Below are positions 1-5,009 of a DNA stretch of 5,732 bases, one piece after another; positions within the stretch are counted from its first letter, which is position 1; the number at the start of each line of letters is the position of its first letter. Origin of the DNA: JBAYNW01 sp041678605 (GTDB lineage: Bacteria > Cyanobacteriota > Vampirovibrionia > Gastranaerophilales > Gastranaerophilaceae); NCBI GenBank assembly GCA_041678605.1, contig JBAYNW010000056.1, positions 1-5,732 on the forward strand, read 5' to 3'. Made by a program: the position numbers and the translations under genes. Below the pieces are notes generated by a model, which worked only from the letters and a program-made list of their open reading frames with translations, did not search any database and was not told the origin of the DNA.

Positions 1-100
1 ACCCTCGCCCCTCGATTGCCCCCCACCTCAATCCTCCCCCTCAAGGGGGGAGGAAGAATAACAATTTTGCAAATATAAACTTGGGGGAGGGGTCAAACAA
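1..100. repeat. C/G-rich palindromic intergenic element
   Basis: Noncoding DNA with marked strand asymmetry. TCCTCCCCC (32-40) and GGGGGAGGA (46-54) form a 9-bp inverted repeat with a 5-base centre. A second GGGGGAGG at 83-90 could pair with the same left arm, so two alternative hairpins are possible. The style (short C-rich arm, G-rich arm, AT-rich spacer, second G-rich arm) is that of dispersed REP or MITE-like elements, but one copy cannot prove this. The left boundary is not visible because the window begins inside or at the element. No T-run follows either hairpin, so it is not an obvious intrinsic terminator. Confidence 0.5.
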
Positions 101-119
101 AAGCCCGACCTCCATTCTC

Positions 120-199
120 AACCGTTCGACCATTCGACCATTCAACCATTCAGCCCTTAAGCCCTTAAGCCTTTAAGCCTTTCAACTTATCGACTTATC
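120..199. repeat. Degenerate 8-bp tandem array, ten units
   Basis: Ten consecutive octamers in perfect register. In order they are AACCGTTC, GACCATTC, GACCATTC, AACCATTC, AGCCCTTA, AGCCCTTA, AGCCTTTA, AGCCTTTC, AACTTATC and GACTTATC. Adjacent units differ by zero to three bases while the two ends of the array share little. This is the pattern expected when a tandem array grows by local duplication and then drifts. No reading frame uses it. It lies about 125 bp past the 3' end of the sigma factor gene. Confidence 0.85.
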
Positions 200-214
200 A
201 ACTAGAAGACGGGG

Positions 215-321
215 AAAGGAAAGTTTTAATTTTTTTTGTTGAACTTAATCACTTAATCACCCAGTCACTTAATCACTTCGTAAAAAGCCTTTCAACCCTT
301 CACCCCTTAAGCCTTTAAGCC
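215..321. repeat. Left arm of 107-bp inverted repeat, with octamer array
   Basis: This segment matches the reverse complement of 4649-4755 without gaps. By eye there are five mismatches in 107 positions (242, 248, 295, 309 and 314), including an exact 46-base run at 249-294. It has a non-periodic part (215-242, with the T8 run at 230-237), then octamers ACTTAATC, ACTTAATC, ACCCAGTC, ACTTAATC and ACTTCGTA (243-282). A phase jump (AAAA) follows, then GCCTTTCA, ACCCTTCA, CCCCTTAA and GCCTTTAA (287-318). The arm ends three bases before the sigma factor stop codon. The resemblance fades outward beyond about position 205. Confidence 0.9.
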
Positions 322-324
322 AAT

Positions 325-1149
325 TCAGACAATACTTTTTTTCAGTCTGTCGGTGCGATTTTCGCTTAAAATGTTTTTTAATTTCATAATTGCCTGAGCA
401 TGGAGCTGGCAAACCCGTGATTCTGACACCTCGATTGTATCGCCTATTTCTTTCAGTGTCATGTTTTCGTGATAGTAAAGCACCATTATCATACGCTCAC
501 GCTCGGGTAAACGCTTTAGGGCAAATTCCAATTCCTTCTTAACGTCCTTTTCTTCCATTTCCTCCTGAGGGTTAAGAGTTTTTGTGTCCTGAATTGTGTC
601 AATAATTTCGACGCTCTCTTCAGACGAACCCTTTTTATCATAAATAGAAGTTATCGTCGTATCTTCAGCCAGAATTTGGTCAATTTTTTCCTTTTCCAAC
701 CCCAGCAGCTCTCCGACCTCAGACGAAGTCGGCTGACGGCCCAACCTTTGCTTTAATTCTTCCTGTGCGTTTTTAACGTCCTTAATTTTTTTCCTTGCAC
801 TTCTCGGCAAAAAGTCCTGCGAGCGGATTTTATCAATAATATTCCCTCTGATTCTCATCAGAGCGTACGTTTCAAATCTCGCACCTTTATTGGGTGAATA
901 TTTTTCTATCGCGTCAATTAATCCTTCAACACCGTAGCTTGAAATGTCCTCAATGGAAAACGTGGGCGGCAAAGCCACTTTTACCCTGCCTACAACGTAT
1001 CTTGTCAGGTAAATGTACTGAACAATAAGCGAATCACGGACTTTTTTATTGGATTTGTCATTGAAAAATTCAGACCATAAATTTTCCAACTCACTATCGG
1101 TGAGCCTCTTTATTTTGCTATATGAATTGTATTCTAAATCTTGATGCAT
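325..1149 (-). CDS. fliA: RNA polymerase sigma factor, FliA/WhiG family (sigma-28 type)
   Basis: A sigma-70 family group 3 factor that recruits core RNA polymerase to alternative promoters, in most bacteria those of late flagellar and chemotaxis genes. From the ATG it is 274 residues, longer than E. coli FliA (about 240). Numbering from the TTG one codon upstream, region 2 is about 43-117 (SIEDISSYGVEGLIDAIEKY, then FETYALMRIRGNIIDKIRS). Region 3 is about 118-165 (LGRQPTSSEVGELLGL). Region 4 is about 208-262, with the recognition helix in VSESRVCQLHAQAI, a FliA hallmark. I prefer ATG 1149-1147: AGGA at 1159-1156 lies 6 bases upstream, against only 3 for the TTG at 1152-1150. It is last in a co-directional series after cysE, 89 bp away. 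No flagellar gene or FlgM anti-sigma is in view, so the regulon is unknown. WhiG-like or other group 3 roles remain possible. Confidence 0.9.
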   Translation of the reverse strand: MHQDLEYNSYSKIKRLTDSELENLWSEFFNDKSNKKVRDSLIVQYIYLTRYVVGRVKVALPPTFSIEDISSYGVEGLIDAIEKYSPNKGARFETYALMRIRGNIIDKIRSQDFLPRSARKKIKDVKNAQEELKQRLGRQPTSSEVGELLGLEKEKIDQILAEDTTITSIYDKKGSSEESVEIIDTIQDTKTLNPQEEMEEKDVKKELEFALKRLPERERMIMVLYYHENMTLKEIGDTIEVSESRVCQLHAQAIMKLKNILSENRTDRLKKSIV

Positions 1150-1207
1150 CAACCATCCTAATTTGTATGAAACGCCTACAATAATTGTATAAAATTAGGA
1201 TAATGTT

Positions 1208-1229
1208 ACATCATGTAAATAGATGATGT
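1208..1229. promoter_or_regulatory. Dyad upstream of the sigma factor gene
   Basis: Perfect inverted repeat ACATCAT / ATGATGT with an 8-base centre, in the 89-bp gap between cysE and the sigma gene and about 60 bp before the sigma start. Two half-sites one helical turn or so apart suit a dimeric regulator, or a hairpin in a cysE-sigma transcript. A weak -10-like TATACA lies between the dyad and the start codon, but I found no convincing -35. Its role as an operator is inference from position and symmetry only. Confidence 0.35.
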
Positions 1230-1238
1230 TGGCTGATT

Positions 1239-1901
1239 TCAGCTCAAGTCCGTTTTTTTATCTCCAAAAACGGCCTCTTGAAGATCTTTAACTTCATATT
1301 TCAAACGGTTTAATTCGCATGTAATCGGGTCAGGAATTCTATTATGCATCAAAACTCCGCTTTCTTCGTCATAAACTTTTTGAAGAACTATTCTGCCGGG
1401 AACGCCCACAACAGTAGAATGTTCAGGTACGTCATCAACTACAACCGAACCCGCTCCTACTTTTGAATAATCTCCCAGCGTAATATTGCCCAAAACTTTT
1501 GCTCCTGCTCCTACAACAACGCCCCTGCCGAGTGTAGGGTGGCGTTTTTCATGTTTTGAACTTGTTCCGCCCAAAGTCACTCCCTGATAAAGAAGCACGT
1601 CGTCGCCTATCTCTGTGGTTTCGCCTATTACAACACCCATGCCATGGTCGATAAAAAATCTTCTCCCGATTGTTGCACCCGGATGAATATCAACGCCGGT
1701 CAAAAACCTTGCAAAAGTAGAAATCATCCTTGGAAGCAGGGGGATTTTCCATAGCCAGAGTTTATGCGAAATTCTATAAAGCAAAAGTGCGTGAAAACCG
1801 GGGTAACATAAAATTACCTCAAGCAAATTTCTCGCCGCAGGGTCTTTTTTATAAATAATCCCTATATCTTCTTTTAGTGTTTGGTAGATTGTTGTTAGCA
1901 T
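1239..1901 (-). CDS. cysE: Serine O-acetyltransferase
   Basis: Transfers acetyl from acetyl-CoA to L-serine, giving O-acetylserine, the substrate of the adjacent cysK; a cytosolic, usually feedback-inhibited step of cysteine synthesis. At 220 residues it is the short form typical of many bacteria (E. coli has 273), with a reduced N-terminal helical domain (about 1-68) and a left-handed beta-helix of hexapeptide repeats (about 69-170). GVDIHPGATIG and FIDHGMG supply the expected catalytic Asp71 and His86. KRHP (Arg120-His121) matches the substrate-binding RH of the family, and GVPGRIV closes the helix. A charged tail (175-220) ends in Ser, not the terminal Ile that docks into CysK in the classical complex. 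The ATG at 1901-1899 has AAGGAG 5 bases upstream, so the start is well supported. It lies 110 bp downstream of cysK. Confidence 0.96.
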   Translation of the reverse strand: MLTTIYQTLKEDIGIIYKKDPAARNLLEVILCYPGFHALLLYRISHKLWLWKIPLLPRMISTFARFLTGVDIHPGATIGRRFFIDHGMGVVIGETTEIGDDVLLYQGVTLGGTSSKHEKRHPTLGRGVVVGAGAKVLGNITLGDYSKVGAGSVVVDDVPEHSTVVGVPGRIVLQKVYDEESGVLMHNRIPDPITCELNRLKYEVKDLQEAVFGDKKTDLS

Positions 1902-1919
1902 TTGAGCTCCTTGTTTTTA

Positions 1920-1951
1920 GTTTATAAGTCGATAAGTCGATGAGTTTATAA
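1920..1951. repeat. 8-bp tandem array, four units, in the cysK-cysE gap
   Basis: The units are GTTTATAA, GTCGATAA, GTCGATGA and GTTTATAA, in strict 8-bp register. They end 8 bases from the AAGGAG ribosome-binding site of cysE, so the array would lie in the cysE 5' untranslated region. In reverse complement these units include TTATCGAC, which in another phase contains the same GACTTATC octamer seen at 192-199. It therefore belongs to the same repeat style as the outer arrays. Confidence 0.75.
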
Positions 1952-1975
1952 GTTTTTACTGTCGTGATATTTGAG

Positions 1976-1990
1976 ATGCTTTTAAAGCAT
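1976..1990. repeat. Short palindrome after cysK
   Basis: ATGCTTT-T-AAAGCAT, 7-bp arms about a single central base, 22 bp past the cysK stop codon. It could form a small hairpin in a cysK-cysE transcript and slow 3' decay. On the minus strand it is followed by CTCAAATATC, not a T-run, so it is not a convincing intrinsic terminator. Confidence 0.35.
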
Positions 1991-2011
1991 TTAATTGTCT
2001 TGATATGTTTT

Positions 2012-2926
2012 TTAATCAAACAATTCGGTCGATAAATATCTTTCTCCAAAGTCGCACATAATTGCAATAATGAGCTTGCCTTTGTTTTCAGGCCGTTTTG
2101 CAAGGCCAAGTGCGGCTTTCAAAATTGCACCCGAAGAAATACCGACCAATATCCCTTCACTTTTGGCTAAATCCCTTGCGGTTTCAATCGCCTCGTCGGC
2201 GTTAATCTTAATTATACCGTCAATCTTATCACTGTGGTAAAGCTCCGGCACAAAATTTGCACCTATTCCCTGAATTCTATGCGGATGAGCATGCCCTTCG
2301 GACAATAAAGGACTTTCGGCAGGCTCAACTCCAAAAATCTTAACGGATGGCTTCAATTTTTTCAAGCCGTCTGAAAGCCCCATAGTTGTGCCGGATGTTC
2401 CTATTCCCGCAACAACAATATCAACTTTGCCCTGTGTGTCCATGAAAATTTCTTTTGATGTTGTTTCTCTGTGTGCAAGGGTGTTTGCGGGATTTGTAAA
2501 CTGCGAAGGAATAAAAGAGTTCGGGTTTTGCCCCGCTAATTCTAACGCCTTGTCCACAGCCCCTTGCATACCGAGTTCTTTCGGCGTCAGCACAAGTTCG
2601 GCACCGTATGCCTGAATTAATTTTCTTCTCTCGATAGACATGCTCTCAGGCATGGTCATGATAATTTTAAGCCCCATGACGGCACAGCACATTGCAAGCC
2701 CGATACCGGTATTTCCGCTTGTAGGCTCGATTATCAATGTATCCTGGTTAATTTTCCCCGCTTTTTTAGCTTCGTTTAGCATATAAAAAGCTGCTCTGTC
2801 CTTAACCGAGCCTGACGGGTTGAAAAACTCCAGTTTTAAAGCAATTTCTGCTTCTGTATCGTTTAACTTGTTTAGTTTAACAAGCGGAGTGTTCCCGATT
2901 AGTTCTAAAATATTGTTGTAAATCAT
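2012..2926 (-). CDS. cysK: Cysteine synthase A (O-acetylserine sulfhydrylase)
   Basis: A cytosolic PLP enzyme that makes L-cysteine from O-acetylserine and sulfide, completing the pathway with the downstream cysE. It has 304 residues, the normal length for the family. The PLP Schiff-base lysine is Lys42 in NPSGSVKDRA. The substrate-binding loop is PTSGNTG (68-74), the cofactor-phosphate loop GTSGTT (176-181), and GISSGA (262-267) supplies the serine that contacts the pyridine nitrogen. TMPESMSIERRKL (91-103) and the near-terminal GERYLST (294-300) favour CysK over cystathionine beta-synthase. I saw no feature pointing to CysM, though a CysK/CysM split is not always safe from motifs. The ATG at 2926-2924 is preceded by AAAGGA with 7 bases of spacing. 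It lies 105 bp downstream of tyrS, with a nested palindrome between them. Confidence 0.96.
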   Translation of the reverse strand: MIYNNILELIGNTPLVKLNKLNDTEAEIALKLEFFNPSGSVKDRAAFYMLNEAKKAGKINQDTLIIEPTSGNTGIGLAMCCAVMGLKIIMTMPESMSIERRKLIQAYGAELVLTPKELGMQGAVDKALELAGQNPNSFIPSQFTNPANTLAHRETTSKEIFMDTQGKVDIVVAGIGTSGTTMGLSDGLKKLKPSVKIFGVEPAESPLLSEGHAHPHRIQGIGANFVPELYHSDKIDGIIKINADEAIETARDLAKSEGILVGISSGAILKAALGLAKRPENKGKLIIAIMCDFGERYLSTELFD

Positions 2927-2955
2927 TTAAAAATCCTTTGCTGTTGGGATTAATG

Positions 2956-3028
2956 TTGTTGGGCTGAAAGCCCAACCTACTAGTTTGACGATTGGTTATT
3001 TTGTAGGTTGGGGTTTCTACCCCAACAA
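2956..3028. repeat. 73-bp nested palindromic element between tyrS and cysK
   Basis: The ends are TTGTTGGG (2956-2963) and CCCAACAA (3021-3028). Inside are two local hairpins, GTTGGGCT/AGCCCAAC (2958-2976, 3-base loop) and GTTGGGGT/ACCCCAAC (3007-3026, 4-base loop). The inner sides pair again as CCCAACCTAC (2971-2980) with GTAGGTTGGG (3003-3012). The whole element can therefore fold as one long arm or as two hairpins. It fills most of the 105-bp gap and ends 4 bases before the tyrS stop codon. The design is that of REP/BIME or MITE-like repeats. No T-run follows on the minus strand, so termination is unlikely. Confidence 0.75.
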
Positions 3029-3031
3029 TAA

Positions 3032-4255
3032 TTATTTTATCAGCTTTACAAAATTTCTTTTGCCGGACTGTAAAATTCCGCCGTTTTGAATTGTATAGCT
3101 GATATCCAAAATTTTTTCTCCGTCAAGTTTAACTCCGCCGCCTTGGATAAGCCTTTTTGCTTCGCCCTTGCTCTGTACAAAATTCATTTCAACAAGCAAA
3201 TCCAAAATGTTTTTGCCCGCTTCTATTTTAACCTCTGAAAGGTTTTCTGGAATTCCCTTGTTGGATACAACGTTGATAAATTCACTTTGCCCGTAATCCG
3301 CACCTTCTCTTGTGCAATATTCTTCTGTTATCGTGTATGCGAGTTTCAGCTTAATGTCACGGGGGTTAACTCCTGAAGCCAATTGGGCTTCGATTTCTTT
3401 CAATTCGCTGTCTGAAATATCTGTCAAAAGGGTAAAATATCTGATTATCAGACTATCGGGGATACTCATTAATTTTCCGAACATATCTTTCGGGTTTTCG
3501 GTAAGAGAAATGCAGTGTTCCGGGTAAGATTTGGACATTTTGATAACTCCATCCGTGCCTTCCAGAAGCGGTAAAAGAATTACCATCTGCGGGTATTTTT
3601 TGCCGTAAGCCGACTGGATGTCACGGCCTAAAAGCACGTTAAAACGCTGGTCAGTTCCGCCCAATTCAATATCGGACTCCACTTCAACAGAGTCGTAGGC
3701 CTGCATTAACGGATAAAATAGCTCATGGACTGAAATCGGTTTGTTTTCGGCCATGCGTTTTGCAAAATCGTCACGTGCAAGCATTTGAGCCACTGTAATT
3801 TGAGAAGAAAGTTTCAAAACATCCACGAAGTTCATTTTATGAAGCCAATCTGCGTTGTTGACGATTTCGGCATTATTTATATCAACGACTTTTGACATCT
3901 GTTCAAAATATGTCTTTGCGTTTTTCTCAACCTCTTCTTTTGTCAGTGAAGGTCTGGTTTCGGATTTGCCCGAAGGGTCGCCCACCATTGCGGTTGCACC
4001 GCCGACTATAAGCACAATTTTATGTCCGAGTTTTTGAAATTCTCTTAACTTCCGCATAACAACCGTGTGGCCCAGATGCAAATCAGGTCGGGTCGGGTCC
4101 ATGCCTAATTTTATCCGAAGCGGTATATTTTTTTCTTTTGCCTTTTGCAGTTTTATTGCCAACTCTTCAACTCCGCCGGGCAAAACCTCCGCTCCGCGGG
4201 CCAAAACATTAGCCTGTTGCAAAAATTCTTCTTTGATTTCTAATTTCGTACTCAT
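3032..4255 (-). CDS. tyrS: Tyrosyl-tRNA synthetase
   Basis: A class I aminoacyl-tRNA synthetase that attaches tyrosine to tRNA-Tyr in the cytosol; essential. It has 407 residues, normal for bacterial TyrRS. The ATP-binding HIGH motif is HLGH (60-63) within IKLGMDPTRPDLHLGHTVV. The tyrosine and ATP pocket includes VGDPSGKSETR (91-101), YPLMQAYDS (181-189) and ELGGTDQRFN (197-206). KMSKS is exact at 239-243. The C-terminal S4-type tRNA-binding domain covers about 347-407 (SKGEAKRLIQGGGVKLDG). The PTRPDLHLGH form is closer to the TyrZ-like branch than to E. coli TyrS; that is an impression from motifs only. The ATG at 4255-4253 has AGGGGG 5 bases upstream and a promoter candidate about 35 bp away. 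I looked for a T-box leader and saw none. Confidence 0.97.
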   Translation of the reverse strand: MSTKLEIKEEFLQQANVLARGAEVLPGGVEELAIKLQKAKEKNIPLRIKLGMDPTRPDLHLGHTVVMRKLREFQKLGHKIVLIVGGATAMVGDPSGKSETRPSLTKEEVEKNAKTYFEQMSKVVDINNAEIVNNADWLHKMNFVDVLKLSSQITVAQMLARDDFAKRMAENKPISVHELFYPLMQAYDSVEVESDIELGGTDQRFNVLLGRDIQSAYGKKYPQMVILLPLLEGTDGVIKMSKSYPEHCISLTENPKDMFGKLMSIPDSLIIRYFTLLTDISDSELKEIEAQLASGVNPRDIKLKLAYTITEEYCTREGADYGQSEFINVVSNKGIPENLSEVKIEAGKNILDLLVEMNFVQSKGEAKRLIQGGGVKLDGEKILDISYTIQNGGILQSGKRNFVKLIK

Positions 4256-4286
4256 TCTCGCCCCCTAAAAATAATTCTATGATTAG

Positions 4287-4295
4287 ATTATAACA
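4287..4295 (-). promoter_or_regulatory. Probable extended -10 promoter of tyrS
   Basis: On the minus strand the sequence reads TGTTATAAT, an exact consensus -10 hexamer with the TGn extension. No good -35 hexamer sits 16-18 bases upstream, which is tolerated with an extended -10. Transcription would start near 4280, leaving a leader of about 25 bases that contains the AGGGGG ribosome-binding site. It lies just downstream of a terminator, as expected for the first gene of a new transcription unit. Confidence 0.65.
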
Positions 4296-4304
4296 AAAAC
4301 ATAA

Positions 4305-4329
4305 TTCACCTCTCAGAACGGGAGGTGAA
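4305..4329. promoter_or_regulatory. Dyad overlapping the tyrS -35 region
   Basis: TTCACCTC (4305-4312) and GAGGTGAA (4322-4329) form a perfect 8-bp inverted repeat with a 9-base centre. It covers the position where the -35 element of the tyrS promoter would lie, so it could be an operator. Alternatively it could be a second, weaker terminator hairpin, since the minus strand continues TTATGTTTTTGTT. Both readings are inference. Confidence 0.45.
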
Positions 4330-4339
4330 CGAATTCGGC

Positions 4340-4378
4340 AAAAAAAAGCAAAAAAAAGTTTGCTCGGATGGAGCAAAC
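4340..4378 (-). terminator. Rho-independent terminator, minus strand
   Basis: The minus strand reads GTTTGCTC-CATCC-GAGCAAAC, an 8-bp perfect stem with a 5-base loop. It is followed directly by T8, GC and T8. This is a clear intrinsic terminator acting on transcripts that come from the right. It lies about 45 bases before the tyrS promoter, so it separates tyrS from anything upstream. The nearest annotated upstream gene (the pilin-like gene) ends about 630 bp away. On the plus strand no T-run follows the hairpin, so it is one-directional. Confidence 0.85.
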
Positions 4379-4617
4379 ATTAAATAAACACGAGGATATT
4401 AAGAGAGAGAGAGTATAATCTTTTTTAAAATAGTTCGTTTTTGAAACATTGAACTTATTTTTTCTATTTTTTCAACCCTAAAGTTGTGAACCTTTTATTT
4501 GATTTCCCTTACTCTTATATAAAGTTTTTTTCCATGCCAAAATTGACTATATTTTTGTGAATTTTACGAAACTGTAATATAGTATATACGAGATATACAA
4601 AGGGTATAGAGGGGAAA
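4379..4617. other. AT-rich noncoding region with no recognised gene
   Basis: About 240 bp with no supportable open reading frame and no octamer units. Visible features are an (AG)6 run at 4402-4413, several A- and T-runs, and a small dyad GTATAT/ATATAC at 4582-4598. Because a strong minus-strand terminator sits at its left edge, part of it could be transcribed as an untranslated RNA ending near 4340. I recognise no known RNA family in it and no clear promoter for such a transcript. Confidence 0.4.
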
Positions 4618-4729
4618 GGCCGAAGGCCGAAAGGTTGAAAGGCTTAAGGGCTTAATGGCTGAAGGGGTGAAGGGGTGAAAGGCTTTTTACGAAGTGATTA
4701 AGTGACTGGGTGATTAAGTGACTAAGTGC
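4618..4729. repeat. Degenerate 8-bp tandem array, about 13 units with one phase jump
   Basis: It opens with a 7-base unit, GGCCGAA (4618-4624). Octamers GGCCGAAA, GGTTGAAA, GGCTTAAG, GGCTTAAT, GGCTGAAG, GGGTGAAG and GGGTGAAA follow (4625-4680). After an interruption (4681-4689) the register resumes with CGAAGTGA, TTAAGTGA, CTGGGTGA, TTAAGTGA and CTAAGTGC (4690-4729). The units are the reverse complements of those at 243-318. The part from 4649 onward belongs to the inverted-repeat arm; the first four units lie beyond it and have no counterpart at the left arm. Confidence 0.85.
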
Positions 4730-4755
4730 AACAAAAAAAATTAAAACTTTCCTTT
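4649..4755. repeat. Right arm of 107-bp inverted repeat
   Basis: Reverse-complement partner of 215-321, with 102 of 107 positions identical by eye and no gaps. The match includes the non-periodic section with the A8 run (4733-4740) and AAAACTTTCC, so it is not simply two arrays that share a motif. The two arms face each other across about 4.3 kb holding the complete tyrS, cysK, cysE and sigma factor genes. Confidence 0.9.
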
Positions 4756-4774
4756 TCCTGTTTTCCCTATTATT

Positions 4775-4960
4775 GTCATCCCGCACCGGTTAGGGCATGG
4801 CGGTTGGCTTGTGTTATTCATTCTGATGCGGGATCTGATACTAATTAGCAGCTTAGAATAATGTGAGGCAATTTTTTGGATTGCTTCGTCGCAAATTTGC
4901 TCCTCGCAACGACAAGAAATTCCGTTCCCTGTTACCTTTTTTTTAAAAATTTGCGAAGCA
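4775..4960. repeat. Composite palindromic dispersed-type repeat
   Basis: Noncoding. ATCCCGCA (4778-4785) pairs with TGCGGGAT (4827-4834). TGCTTCG-TC-GCAAATTT (4882-4898) pairs, with a 2-base bulge, with AAATTTGCGAAGCA (4947-4960). The GGATTGCTTCGTCGC and TCCTCGCAACGACA stretches have the look of short palindromic repeats found scattered through many bacterial genomes. Octamer arrays in opposite orientation lie on both sides (4690-4729 and 4967-5008), so the whole resembles a non-mobile MITE-like unit. A minus-strand frame stays open across it for 78 codons (4741-4977), but I regard that as chance translation of repeat DNA. Confidence 0.6.
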
Positions 4961-4966
4961 TTATTG

Positions 4967-5009
4967 CACTTAATCACTTAGTCACTCAGTCACTTCGCTC
5001 CTTCGCTCC
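4967..5009. repeat. 8-bp tandem array abutting the pilin stop codon
   Basis: On the plus strand the units are CACTTAAT, CACTTAGT, CACTCAGT, CACTTCGC and TCCTTCGC, in register from 4967 to 5006. Read on the minus strand from the pilin gene, the first GGAGCGAA unit begins with the G of the TAG stop codon, and the array fills the start of the 3' untranslated region. It is inverted relative to the array at 4690-4729 and shares its AAGTGCAA end on the minus strand. Confidence 0.8.

Noticed and set aside
120..321. CRISPR array
   Set aside because: The period is 8 bp with no unique spacers of 25-40 bp and no long repeat unit.
1250..1273. CCGTTTTT / AAAAACGG hairpin near the cysE 3' end as a terminator
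   Set aside because: It lies inside the cysE coding sequence, the stem is mostly A-T, and no T-run follows on the minus strand.
1849..2109. 86-codon minus-strand frame over the cysK-cysE gap
   Set aside because: It overlaps the 3' end of cysK and the start of cysE in another frame, and its middle translates the octamer array. No domain or start signal.
2388..2615. Plus-strand 75-codon frame inside cysK, and similar frames inside tyrS and the pilin gene
   Set aside because: All are antisense to well-supported genes, with no domain, start signal or independent support.
4399..4449. 16-codon leader peptide (MFQKRTILKKIILSLS) before the terminator
   Set aside because: No ribosome-binding site, no run of regulatory codons relevant to tyrS, and part of it is only the (AG)6 run read on the other strand.
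4256..4600. T-box leader upstream of tyrS
   Set aside because: A terminator is present, but no T-box sequence (TGGNACCGCG-like), specifier hairpin or antiterminator was seen. The extended -10 promoter lies downstream of the terminator, so the terminator is not in the tyrS leader.
4741..4977. 78-codon minus-strand open frame between tyrS and the pilin gene
   Set aside because: It is a translation of the palindromic repeat and the A/T-run of the inverted-repeat arm. It has no ribosome-binding site, and its composition (RCEEQICDEAIQ-like) is what such repeats give by chance.
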